The notes under the pieces are model-generated. The model worked only from the letters and a program-made list of their open reading frames with translations, was not told where the DNA came from and searched no databases. The position numbers and the translations under genes were made by a program. Positions 1 to 15,782 of a DNA stretch of 64,000 bases are shown here, piece by piece. The DNA comes from Acanthamoeba castellanii str. Neff (Eukaryota; Discosea; Longamoebia; Acanthamoebidae), in contig NW_004457442.1 of the NCBI RefSeq assembly GCF_000313135.1, positions 350,736-414,735 on the forward strand, written 5' to 3'. Every line of letters begins with the position of its first letter. The stretch's first letter is position 1.

Positions 1-539
1 ACCGAATCCGCCGCCTACGGCCGGAGTCGAACCGACGCACGCCCGTCAGCTCAATGAGTGAAGGGGGGGGGAAGCAGCGGCGGCGTACCGGCAAAGAGCT
101 TGCACACGCGGTACTGCTTGGCGTAGTCGCTGTCGACCTTCACGAGCCCGCCCACGGCCCGCACGCGTCGCGACTCTTCCTCCAGGTAGGGCTTGTGGTC
201 GAGCGACACCCGCTGGACCTGGTTGCCGTAGCAAAAGACCGCGCGCGAGTCTCCCGCGCCGGCGACGTAAACCGTGTTGCCCACGATCAGCGACACTGTC
301 CACCACCAACCACCACCAATCAGCCAAGTTTATGATACCAACACACGACACACACGACACGGACGAGGAGAGAATAGAGTGGGGGTGGGGGTGGTGGGGG
401 TACCGATGGCAGTGCAGCCGCACTCCTCGCGCAGATTGCTCTTCTGGAAATAGGTGAGCATGCGCTGGTGCACCTCAGCGAACGACCGGCGAAGCGCGCC
501 CTCGGGGTCGCTGGGACTCAACGCCAATTGCTCTGCACA

Positions 540-578
<39 letters not shown>

Positions 579-1748
579 ACACACACACAACACAAGCCGA
601 GCCAGCCGGGCAACAACAGCAACGGGTCAGCCCGTACCTCCGCCACAAGGGGGATGGGACAGTGTGGAGCCAGCGGTACCGCTCAGAATGATGTGGAGGT
701 TGTCCGCCGCGAACCGCGACGCGTGCTTGCCGCCGTGACCATCGAATACGGCGAAGTAGTCTTCGTCGTCCCTGCCGGTGAGAGAGCTCCTGACCATCAG
801 CGTATCCTCGTTCTTTCGTCCCAGGCCTACATTGTGCGCGGGCGCGACGAGGCCGACATACAGAAGCGAGCGATTGTCAGCACATCGCTCACAAAACGCA
901 GTGCGTGCGTGAACGTACCGATCATCTTGGCGCAACCGAAAGCGAAGCGCTTGCTCGGGGTTCCCTCTTCGTTGGGGGTGATGTAGAGCGGCCAGTCCTT
1001 GGGCAGGCGCGGTCGCTTGGGCACCTTCTTGCTGCCCTGGTCGCCGCCCTTGCCCTTGCCCTCTCCCGAGCCGTCGCCCTTGCCGCCGCCGCCGCTGCCG
1101 TTGTTGCCCTTCTTCTCCCCGTCGCCGCCCTTGAACCGCTGCAGGAAGCGGCCGCCCTTGCTCCGCTTTTCGTCCTTGTTCTTTTGCTTCTTGGCCTTCT
1201 TTTCCTCCTTCTCCTTCTCCTTCCGCCTTTGTCGGTCGCTCTTCTTGCTGTCCTCTCCGCCGCTCTCGGCCGCTGTCGACGCCGGCGCGGCCGCGCCGCT
1301 CTCCGCCGACGCTTTCGGCTCGCCTTCGTTCTTCGACGACGCTTCGTTTTCGCTCTTGTCGGCTTCGGCCTTGTCCTTGTTCTTCTTCCCTCGTCTTGCC
1401 GACTCGGGCGTCTCGTTCGACGAAGCCGCAGCGTCGCTCCCCGAGGCAGCGGGAGCGGGGGTCGCTTCATCATCAGCCGCCGCAGGCGTGGCTGTGGCCT
1501 TCTCTCCTCCTTCCGGCTGGGCGGCCTCGCCATTTCCATTCTCCTTGTTGGGCTTCTCGCCACTCGCCTCGCCACCGGGGGCCTCGGTGCTCGAGGCCTC
1601 GGCCTTGTCCTTCTTTTGGATGTCCGACCCCGCATTGCCATCCGCTCCCTCCGTGCCCGAGGGCAACACCGTGTCTGTGCAGGTTGTGTGTTGTGTGTTG
1701 TGTGTTGTGTGTGTGTGTGTTGTGTGTGTGTGTATGTGTGTTGTGTGT

Positions 1749-1786
<38 letters not shown>

Positions 1787-4700
1787 CGACAACCGCACCA
1801 AGCAGCGAGCGGTAAGCATAGGACGCAGGCGGGCGGGTCAAGCGCGGGAGGAGGAAGAATGGGTGTCTCACCTGGCGAGACGTCGATCTCGATGAGTCGG
1901 GGGATGAGCTTGCGCAGGGAGGTCGGCACGTTGGCCAGCTGGGTGCCCCGGAGGTACAGCCGCTCCAGCGAGGCCAGCTCGCCTGTTGAGGTTTAGGATA
2001 TGGGCAGAAGGGGAGGCGTGTGAGCAAACAGGCGCCGATTGCGCAGTCACACCAGTGCACACACGACACACACGACACGACACACAGATCTGCAACTTAC
2101 CGAGCGACTCAGGCAGCTTGAGCGGAATGCGATTGTTGCCGAGCGACAGAAGCATCAAGCGCGACAGATTCTTGATTTCTGTCAAATAGGGAATGTGTGG
2201 TTTGCCCCAGCCGATCAGCATTGCGCAACAACACGCGCGAAACGAACAAAGTAAAGTGTGAGGGTGAGTGGGTGCGTGAGTGGGAGCGAGAGAGTAGCAA
2301 CTCACCATCGGGAATTTCGGGAACGGCATTGCCCGAGAAGTGGAGCTCGTGCAGACACCGCAGCTTGAGCAGCTGCGGCGGGAAGGTCTCGAAGCGGTTG
2401 TAGCTGAGGATGAGCTGTCGGGAGGAGCTGCCGATCTCGGGCCGCGGCTCGCAGAAGGAGGGCAGGTCCTCGAACGAGTCGGGCAGCACGGAGACGAAGT
2501 TTTGGTAGAGGTTGATGTAGGTCAGGAACTCGAGCTTGGCCAGCGACTGCGGGATCTGCTTCAGCTGGTTGGCGCCCAGGTGGATCTCCTGAAGGCTCAG
2601 CAGGCCACTGTAGTGATGCATGATATTTGGATGGTGGTCAGTAGCCACGTCACACGTGCTTCTTCGTGGCACAACTACACAACCATGTGCGCACACACAA
2701 CACGCATGTGTTCTTCGTACCCACACATTCGCTCCAACATCTCAGTGTATCTGAGGCGATTGTTGGTCACGTAGAGGATCTGCCAGAGGAGTTGCATTTG
2801 TTAGTTTTTATGGGGAGGAGGTGGGTCACCACGACACACCGCTGGCGAAACCGAAAACCGAACCTTGAGCGGCAGCTGCGCGAGTTCGATGGGGAGGTCC
2901 TCCAGCTGGTTGTAGGACAGGTCGATCGTCTCCAGGTGCTTGAGCAGACCCAGCTCCCGCGGGATATGCCGGATTGAGTTGTGTTGCAAGCACAGAACCT
3001 GTGATCGATCAGGCCGAGAAGCCGTCAGCTGAGGTTTTTCCAACATTTCCTCCATCAACGTAAATATATATTAAAATTGGAAAATAAAATAATAATAAAA
3101 TAATAAAGAAAGGCGCACCTTGAGTCCCTTCATGGCCTTGGCGATGGACATGGGGACCTCGGTGAGAAGGTTGTTGGTGATGTGGAGCCTCTGCACCCGC
3201 TTCCACTTGACCGGGTCGTCCTGCTCCTCCTCCTGCTGGCTCTCCTGCTGCTTGGCCCGCTCCCGCTCCCGATCGAGCTCGCGCTCGAGGTCGATCTGTC
3301 GCCGACGGCTGAACTCGTCGCTTTCCCCTTCCTCCTCCCCTTCCTCTCCGCCCGCCTTTTCCTTCTCCTTTGCCTTTTCCTTCCCCTTTTCCTTTTCGCT
3401 CTCCTTCGGCGCAGCGCCATCGGCCGCGGGTTTCTGCTCGCCGGCGCCACCATCAGGCGACGTCACCGTGGTGGCCTCGCCCTTCGTTCGTCGGCCCTTC
3501 GCAGGCGACGCTGCCACGTCGTCGGTCGGCTGCTTCTTCTTTTTCTTCCTGCTGCTACCGCCGCCGCCGCTGCTGCCGGTCTCGCTGGGCGCGCCGCCGT
3601 TTTCGCTCTTTTGGTCCTTCTTTCTGCTCTTCTTCTTCCACCCGTTCTCCTCGGCGGCGCCGGTGTTGATGTCGGTGGCGGGCAGCGCAGCGGAGGAGTC
3701 GAACACGGGCGGGTAGAAGAGGCGGTCGAGTCGGTTGTTGCTCATGTCGACGTTGGCCAGCGAGGGCAGCTTGGCCACCTCAACGGGGATGGTGTCGATT
3801 TTGTTGTCGAAGATGAGCAGGCGCAGCAGGTCCTTGAGCTCGCCAAACTCGGGCGGCAGGTAGGTGAGCTGATTCTCGATCAGGTTGATGTCCGTCAGCT
3901 GCCGCAGTTTACTGTGTGGCAGACCACGCGCCAAGCGCCCAATGACCGGGACAGGGAGAAATCAGCCAAGCCCTGGGCACGCATGGCCATTGCGCACGGC
4001 GACGTGTGTGGTGCCGGCAGGCGCGCGACGAGGTGGAGAGACGAACCCGATTTCTGGCGGCAGCAGCTGGAGCTTGTTGTTACGAAGATTGAGCGAGGTG
4101 AGGATGCTGAGCTGCCCGATCTCCTGCGGCAGCGCCGTCAGGAAGTTGCCTGCACAGAGAAGAAGAAGAAGGAGAAGAAGAAGTCCGGGTGAGTCACACG
4201 GCACGTCGCCCAAGGCGAGTATAAACATTACGTAAAGCCAAGAAACAAAAAACAAACAGAGACAAAATGCAACAAGAAAGAGAATAAAAACAAATAAGGC
4301 AAAAGAGTAGAGAAGTAAAGAGAGGGCACCTTGCAAGTTGAGCTTCTTGAGGGAAGCGATCTTGGGGAGGAGAGACGCGGGCAGGTACTGGATTTTGTTC
4401 CATCCCACATCGAGCTCCTTCAATCGCCTGAACTCACCAAGCTAGGAAGAGAGGAGAGGAAGAGGAAGAGAGCAGGATGAGCATGCGCGCTCAAATCAGT
4501 GTCTTACGCGGAGGGAGAAGGTACTGTACCGAGTCAGGAAGAGCGCTGAGCATGTTGTAGCTGAGATCGAGAATTTCGAGATTGGTCAATTGGCCAAAAT
4601 CAGGCGGCAAGGTGGTGAGCCAGTTGGACTGAAGCTCGATCCGCGTAAGCGTGACCATCGACGCGGCCAGCCCGTCGGGAATGCGCGAGATGCTGTTGTA

Positions 4701-4880
4701 ATTGCATGACAACGACGTAATTTTGCCCTTGAGCTGCAGTATCTCGTGGGGGAAGGTCGCGATGCCCTGGTGGTTGAGATCGAGAGTGCCCGTGATCTTG
4801 GCCCTCTTAATGCGATCCTCCAATTCGTTCAAGGACAGCGATACCACGGCCCTCCCGCCGACGCTCTCGGTGTTGCCCAT
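1..4880 (-). CDS. LRR-PP2C protein phosphatase (3' end outside window)
   Basis: Multi-exon gene read on the minus strand from the ATG at 4880 and continuing past base 1. It begins MGNTESV, a good N-myristoylation signal, so membrane attachment is likely. Leucine-rich repeats (LxxLxLSxNxLxxLP type) fill about 4880-1900. Two long Lys/Glu-rich low-complexity inserts interrupt or follow them, at about 3640-3200 and 1680-1000. A PP2C metal-dependent Ser/Thr phosphatase domain follows: RKNEDTLMV and VFDGHGG near 850-700, then AGAGDSRAVF near 270. The metal-binding aspartates of these motifs are present. LRR plus PP2C is known in amoebae, plants and animal PHLPP, where the LRR selects the substrate. 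The substrate here is unknown. The last PP2C motifs would lie beyond the edge. Exon borders inside the inserts are uncertain. Confidence 0.88.
541..588. repeat. (CA)n microsatellite in intron
   Basis: Nearly pure CA run within an intron of the LRR-PP2C gene. Confidence 0.9.
1684..1784. repeat. (TG)n / TGTTG microsatellite in intron
   Basis: About 100 bases of TG with interspersed TTG units, in an intron just upstream (in gene sense) of the Lys-rich insert of the LRR-PP2C gene. Confidence 0.9.
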
Positions 4881-5246
4881 TTCCTCTTTCTATCACTCTT
4901 CCGGCCGTCCCTTCTTCAACAACAACCACCTCGTCGCTTCTCCCCTCCTCCTTGCTTGGCCGGCCTTCAATCACAACGCGTTGTTGCGCCCCCCCAGGTG
5001 TCCAAGTGCCCGCACAGTGTTGAACTGCTGTTCGTTGCAGTGGCACCTCAACTCCCTGACCGTCATTCCGTTTTTTGCAGACATCAAATACTCCGCATGC
5101 CTTGGGATGAAAACAATTTATTGTGAATCATCTTACATTTCTAGGAAATGAAAATTGTTTCTTCGAAAACGTGCAAAAGGGACAAAATAAAAGGATCCAC
5201 AAACACAGCAACCAACACTCATCCCCTACAAAGAACAATCCAAGCC
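4881..5246. promoter_or_regulatory. divergent intergenic region
   Basis: 366 bases between the LRR-PP2C start (minus) and the small plus-strand gene at 5247, so it must hold both promoters. The distal part (5090-5200) is AT-richer than the surrounding DNA. I see no clear TATA box or repeat. Confidence 0.5.
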
Positions 5247-5543
5247 ATGTCGTCTCGCAAGACCAGCCCCGCCACCTCGAGCACTCGCGGCCAGAGGGCT
5301 CACCCCTACGCCCGGCCTTCCGCTTCTTCGACCACCACGACGGCCAAGCCCACAGTGCAGAGGCAATGCAGCTTCGGCGTGGGCAACACGCTGCGCCGGG
5401 TCGCCGATCTCAAGGAGAATCACGACCGAGTGGCCGCCACGGGAGGCCACGGCCGATTGACCCGCACGCAGGCCCTCAAGCTCGAACAGTGGAACACCGT
5501 CCAGACCCGAAGCCGCTCGCGACAGCTCGCCACCAACCACTGA
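5247..5543 (+). CDS. small basic hypothetical protein, 98 aa
   Basis: Single open exon of 98 codons from ATG 5247 to TGA 5541-5543. I do not recognise it. The first half is Ser/Thr/Arg-rich (starting MSSRKTSPATSS). The second half looks more ordered, with RRVADLKENHDRVAAT and LTRTQALKLEQWN, which could form two short helices. It is strongly basic. An in-frame ATG lies at 5148, but the extra residues look like untranslated leader and 5247 has the better local context. It is divergent from the LRR-PP2C gene. Codon use is GC3-rich like neighbouring genes, which supports real coding. Function unknown. Confidence 0.6.
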   Translation: MSSRKTSPATSSTRGQRAHPYARPSASSTTTTAKPTVQRQCSFGVGNTLRRVADLKENHDRVAATGGHGRLTRTQALKLEQWNTVQTRSRSRQLATNH

Positions 5544-5824
5544 TTGTCACAACATGATATCTGAAATACAACACACCTTTTGTACATAATGCGTGGCCAG
5601 CTTCATCGTGATGAACCGACTTCTATGAGGTGAAGTGCAGGCCACGGCTTCTTGCAGCAGAAGAAACTCCTGGAGTGATGAGGTTATGTGAAATTGAAGG
5701 GACAAGGAGGATTTTTCCGGCCACGAAGTAAAGTAGCCGAGGACACGTGAGCGCAAGAGAGGTTCTTTTTTAATAACCACTACTTTCTGCTTCGCGTAGC
5801 CGGCAACATCAAACAGAAGCAGAA

Positions 5825-10936
<5,112 letters not shown>

Positions 10937-11365
10937 ACCCCCACTGGGACTCCATCCTCACCCCTCCTTCATGAAGGCGAAGTAACCACGCGAAGGGCAC
11001 ACATAACATAAACACATAAACAGACCACGGTACTGGAATCCGTGTACTCGCTGCCGTGTCAGTTGAGAGTGTGCGTGGCCACGACAACGGCAGCATTTCA
11101 CGTCCAGGGATTCTCGTTGGCTTTGATGGGCAGGAACGAAAGCACCCAAGAGTGAGAGATGGCAAGATTGTCTTTGGCTTGGATTACTCAAGGAATGGGC
11201 ACGAGTTACATTTGCCTAACATTTATTGTTTGCGTTCGGTGTCTATGTAGAAGCTCTCATTGATGGCGGGTTGTGGAGCATCGTTCTCCAGAGGTTTTCT
11301 ACCCGAGGCTCAAGAGCAGAGGAGGGAATAGAGAAGCAGAGGTAGAAAAGAGTAGAGGGGATGGC
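10937..11365. other. convergent 3' intergenic region
   Basis: Lies between the copine stop and the SKP1 stop on the opposite strand. It should hold both 3' untranslated regions. Nothing else is evident. Confidence 0.6.
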
Positions 11366-11961
11366 TTACAAGTCCATGCACCACTCGTTCTCCTTGCGGA
11401 TCTGCTCCTCCTCCTCGGGGGTGAAGTCGTTCTTGATGTTGAAGGTCTTCCTGATGTCCTCGGGCGACTTGCCCTTGATCATGTTGGCCACGGTCTTGCA
11501 GGTAAGATCGAGGAGGGGCTTGATGTCGAGGTAGTTAGCGGCGAGGATGAGCTCGAAGAGGGTGGGCTGGTCGACCTCGCAGAACTCCTTGTCCCACGGG
11601 ATGATGTCGTCGGTCCTCTTCTCGTCCTTCTTCTCATCCGAAGGCGCGTCAGGGTTGGCGTGGTGGTACTTGGCCCACTCGATAACCTGCCGAGTGGATC
11701 AACAACGATTAGCCCCACTCCTCCGTTTGAAGTAGAAAAGAGCTGACAATTCTAGAATGAACAGAATCGTTCAGTGCTCCAAGACACGGACACAGGTGGT
11801 ACCTTGGCGAGGATCTTGCCAGTGACGTTGGGGAGGGGAATGGGGGCGTCGCTGTCAGCATCAACGTCATCAAGCATGTGCTTGACGGTGACGCTCATCT
11901 CGGCGATCTCCCTGGGGACCTCGAACACCTGTTCATCAGAGCTCTCAAGCTTGACCGACAT
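11366..11961 (-). CDS. SKP1: SKP1, core subunit of SCF ubiquitin ligases
   Basis: Two exons, 11803-11961 and 11366-11686, joined at clean GT-AG sites, give 159 aa, the usual SKP1 length. It starts [15 protein letters not shown] and has the POZ-fold core ([14 protein letters not shown], then [20 protein letters not shown]). The F-box-binding C-terminus is complete: [20 protein letters not shown], then [13 protein letters not shown]1 links cullin-1 to F-box proteins in SCF complexes in cytosol and nucleus. An F-box gene is present in this window at 54938-57053. The long acidic loop after the first exon border is short, as in Dictyostelium. Confidence 0.97.
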
Positions 11962-12356
11962 TGTTGTAGATTGATGGAGAGATGTGTGAAAGGGAGAGGT
12001 TGATGCGCGTTTGGCTTCGATGAGAAGAATAGAAAAATTGATCGGGACCGGCGCCAGCAAAAGCTGCCAATTGCCTTCGCAGAAGCCTTCTTAAGAGGGC
12101 TGTGCACCGAAAATCAGTATTTCCTCGATTCTGGAGGTTTACAGCTAAATTAATTGCCCTCCAAGCTCCGCCCCTCTTGCGTGTGGACGGAGTTGTTGCT
12201 AAACCCCTTTTCCCCTCCCCCTGCAAAATGTCAATGTGTTTCGGTTTTGTTGTAAGGTTGATCACCTTTCATTTCAGTTCACCACACTTGTGGTTCAGGG
12301 CTGGTTACGGGACCCACGTGGCCAAATAGGACTGACCAACTTGGGGGGATGGGGCG
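11962..12356. promoter_or_regulatory. SKP1 upstream region
   Basis: 395 bases upstream of SKP1 and downstream of the next minus-strand gene. No motif recognised. Confidence 0.4.
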
Positions 12357-13401
12357 TTAGCCCGCCACAGTGTTGTACATGAGCGGATCGACAATGATCA
12401 GGTAAAGCGCCACCGCCTTGAGATCGTGGAACGTGAAGCCTGTGCATCGTAAATGGACCGGGCGAGTGAGCACGCGGTGAGGCAGAACAAACCTACCTTG
12501 GGGGAAGAGTAAAGTTTGACGACTGTCGGCGCACCTTCGAACTGGCCGATGAAGGAGCAATCGTGTCCCTTGCACTCGCCCGTGTTCTCCATCTCGCACA
12601 CCGTGTTGCCGACCTGGTCTCGTACCTGTCAAACCCAAGGAAGACGACAGTCGACAGGGTATGCGCTGAGGAAGTGAGTAACGGCGCGCAGGGCGATATA
12701 GAACAGTTGAATCATGTACCCAGGCACGGCCGAAGTCGACCTCGCCGATCTGCTTGTCGTCCTTGTCGAGGATCTGCTCCTCGAGAAGACTGCCCCAGAA
12801 GGACTCGTCCGGGCCGCCCACCGTCCACTCGTTGAAGTTGATGTAACCTACCACGTGGGAGGCACCTGTGAGTACCACAGAGCTGCGGCCGGCGCAGGTG
12901 GTGGCCCGAGTAGAGCAGCATAGGTGTTTGGGGGGGGGGTACTGACCAATGACGCGACCGTACTTGTCCGTGCAGGTGCCGTCGTCGGTGATGAAGGAAC
13001 GAAGGTCGCGGCAGCGGTCCAGGATCTTCAGGCGCACGCCCGACGTCGGGACCTCGACCAGCTTCGGCTCTGCGCGGCACCAAAATAACAAATAAACAAA
13101 ATATTATTATTTATTATTTATTTTTTAATTACTTGTTTATTTCTTTGGTGGCGCGATGCTGGGTGTGGTGGGGGGGGGGTGTACCAGGCTTGGGGGCGGG
13201 AGCGGCCCTGGGGACGGCGGCAGGGCGGGGGGCGGCCTTGGGCACTGCGGTGGAGGCGACAGGCACGAAGGAGCGGACGGTGGGGTCGGCAACGGCAGCC
13301 GTCCAGCAGCCTCGAAACTTGGGCCTCTCCTTGGCCAGCTTGTAGCGATCGTAGATGGGCGGTGCGCCATTGCGGCTGTAGTCGGCTGGCAGAGCTGCCA
13401 T
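12357..13401 (-). CDS. unknown protein with glycine-spaced beta-type repeats
   Basis: I do not recognise this gene. The likely start is the ATG at 13401 (MAALPADYSRNGAPPIYDRY); an upstream ATG at 13485 is less likely. Exon 1 ends in a Pro/Ala-rich linker (13330-13190). The next exons carry short segments such as DLRSFITDDGTCTDKYGRVIG, VVGYINFNEWTV, DKDDKQIGEVDFGRAWVRD and GECKGHDCSFIGQFEG. These are spaced like beta-hairpins with a G-x-hydrophobic turn, as in small beta-propeller or beta-flower folds (inference). The C-terminal exon is GFTFHDLKAVALYLIIVDP and the stop is at 12357-12359. At least four introns; the one near 13090-13180 is very AT-rich. It shares a 202-base divergent promoter with alpha-SNAP. 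Confidence 0.6.
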
Positions 13402-13603
13402 CTTGTCTTGTCTTGGGTGGTGTATTAAACGGGTGGAGAATTTCGTCCGGGCTTGGCACCATTTGGGAGAGCGCTTCCGAAACATTTGGAACAGTTTGTT
13501 TGGATTCTTTGAATCAAAGAAGTGGCCACGTCCGCAGCATTAACAAGAGGGATCTTGATCTTTGCAAACGTTTCTAATCGAACACGTACCACATCAACAC
13601 GAA
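13402..13603. promoter_or_regulatory. bidirectional promoter region
   Basis: 202 bases between the unknown gene (minus) and the alpha-SNAP start (plus). It contains GAATTTCGTCC near 13437, a variant of an AATTTCG string seen in two other promoters of this window. Confidence 0.45.
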
Positions 13604-15104
13604 ATGGAAGGAAATGGAAGCAATGATCCGAGAATTCAGGCCCTTCTGCGCGAGGGCGAGCAGAAGATGAAGCCAGGCCTCATGACCAAGCTCATCTGGG
13701 GTACCTCCTACGATGACGCGGCTGATTGCTTCTCCAAGGCTGGCAATCTCCTGAAGAATGCCAAAAACTGTACGAAATCAACACACCATCAGTGTTAGTG
13801 ATTTCATTCTTGCTTTCCCGCATGCGTCCCTAACGCCTCCTGGACTTCTTTAACCGTGTGCGTTGCGTGCAGGGGACGAGGCCGCACGAGCCTACGTGAA
13901 GGCAGCGGACGCGCAGATCACCGGCAAGTCACACACGGAAGCCGTTTCCTCGCTGGGCAACGCCGCCACCTGCTTCAGGAAGGTCGCTCCTCAAGGTGTT
14001 CCTCTCATGTACACTCCCAATTGATGGCCGCGGCAGTAATGCTGAGGCAACGCCACGGCCGGCGACAACAGAGGCCGTGGGGTGTCTGGAGCGTGCCATC
14101 GGGATGCTGACCGACGAGGGTCGCTTCAGCATGGCCGCCAAGTACCACAAGGACATCGCCGAGATCTGCGAGAACGACCTCTCCGACAACAAGCAGGCCG
14201 CCGCTCACTACGAACGCGCGGCCGAGCTCTACGAAGGCGAACCCAATTCTTCATCGTACGACACGCTCGCTTGGCGTTTGCGTTCATTCCACCTCACCCT
14301 GCAGTGGTCAGGTTGTGGGAGCGTGTGCCACCATTTCTTTTCCGCAACTCACAATCACTGCGTGCCGTATTGACAGGAGCGTCAAGCCATGCCTCGTCAA
14401 GGTGGCACACTTCGCGGCGGAGGACGGCAACTACGCCCGCGGCAAGGAGCTGTTTGAGAAGCTCGCCGCGATTTGTCTCGAGAGCAGGCTCGGTTCCTAT
14501 GGTACTCCTTCAGTCATCATCGTTATGGTCACGGCGTGCAGCTCTCTGTGATTGCTCATTATCGCACCTCTTCTCCTCTTCTGTACAGGTGCCAAGGAGT
14601 ACCTCTTGAAGGCCGGCCTGTGCACTCTTGCCGAGGGGGTACGCACCTCGACTCCTAAACGCCGGCGGCCCTGAGCCAGCGTACGCCCCACCCAACCCTA
14701 ACCCCCAATTGCGCGCTCGTTCAGGATGTGATTGCGGCCAAGAAGGCTCTGGAGAAGTACATGGACATGCACCCCGCCTTCGAGCGCGAGCGAGAGTTCA
14801 CCCTCTTCTCCGTACCTTCTCCCTTTTCATCACTACCAGCGCCGTTTCGTGCTCCACCTCATTAATTCATTGCCGATGTGTTGTTCCGCAGGATGTGACG
14901 ACAGCGGTTGATAACTATGACCTCGAGCTGCTCATGAAGACGGTCACCGACTATGACTCGCTTACCAAGATCGAGCCTTTCGTCACGACGCTGTTGCTCA
15001 AGATCAAGAAGATGATCGTGCCCGAGGGCGACCAAGACATCACCGCCGGCGAGGGCGCCGAGAACGAGGAGGAAGGCGAAGAGGGCGAGAGCATGCTGAT
15101 CTAG
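13604..15104 (+). CDS. alpha-SNAP, soluble NSF attachment protein
   Basis: Adaptor that binds SNARE bundles and recruits the NSF ATPase to disassemble them after membrane fusion. ATG 13604 gives MEGNGSNDPRIQALLREGEQ. Exon 1 ends at AAAAACT and splices to GGGACGAG, giving the conserved KNWDEAARAY. TPR-like helical pairs follow: AVGCLERAIGMLTDEGRF, AAKYHKDIAEICENDL, AAHYERAAELYEGEP and AKEYLLKAGLCTLAEG. The C-terminus has the family motif DYDSLTKIEPFVTTLLLKIKKMI and an acidic end with a near-terminal Leu (MLI). Stop is TAG 15102-15104. The pattern matches alpha/beta-SNAP better than gamma-SNAP. At least six introns. Confidence 0.95.
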
Positions 15105-15782
15105 GCCCCGGGAATCGGCTCTATCACACACGGAGACGAAGAACACAGACCGCCGCGACCTTGATGAACCACCTTCGACGGGTCCTCTCCTCCTGGCGCC
15201 CGCGCTGTACATACCACCGTGCCTTTGTTGCAACCACATTCACACCCAATTGGGTGGTTTTTGGTTCATTAAGGTTGCAGAAGAGAGATGGTTGGCGACT
15301 TCTCGTTGGGGAGTGGGCTGCCACGTCGGCGGTGTCAACTTGGGCCGGCCCAAGAGCCGCGGACCGCCCGGTCAACGACGACCTGTGACGCGTCGCGCTG
15401 GGCCTGGGCGAACCCCAGGCATCGGACCACTCCCTGGCCCGCATCGCCAATCGCGGGTGTCACCGCCAGCCGTGCCCGGATTTAACCGGGCGTGGTGCCG
15501 GACATTTTCGCATTGGGCGTGCGCGTCTGCGTCGGTTTGCTCACCCGGACTTTCGGCGCTCCAGCGTTGAAGTAGTCGATCTTTGGGCGTTTTCCGATTC
15601 CTCTTCCTCTCTGCAGATTGGCGTCGGCGTCTCGCACACAAGAAGACCTACCATCACACAAGCGCCAGATCGCATTCACTGCCTTCTCGCGCCGTTCGTT
15701 GATCATCGCCTGCCACTCCACTCGAGCGCGTAATCGCTTGATTTTACAGCCGTACACACCACTACACAAATTGACACACAAC
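15105..15782. promoter_or_regulatory. intergenic region upstream of ATP-citrate lyase
   Basis: 678 bases between alpha-SNAP and ACLY. It holds a perfect 14-base palindrome, CACCCAATTGGGTG, at 15243-15256, then a GC-rich stretch (15300-15500) with no credible open frame. The ACLY promoter must be here. I see no gene. Confidence 0.5.

Noticed and set aside
16..40. tRNA-like B box (GGTTCGACTCC on the minus strand) at the left edge
   Set aside because: The T-arm can pair, but no matching acceptor strand, D arm or anticodon arm is found upstream, and it lies in or next to the PP2C gene.
905..1895. Long plus-strand frames rich in Leu, Ala and Arg opposite the LRR-PP2C insert
   Set aside because: They are antisense to the Lys/Glu-rich coding insert and end in translated microsatellite.
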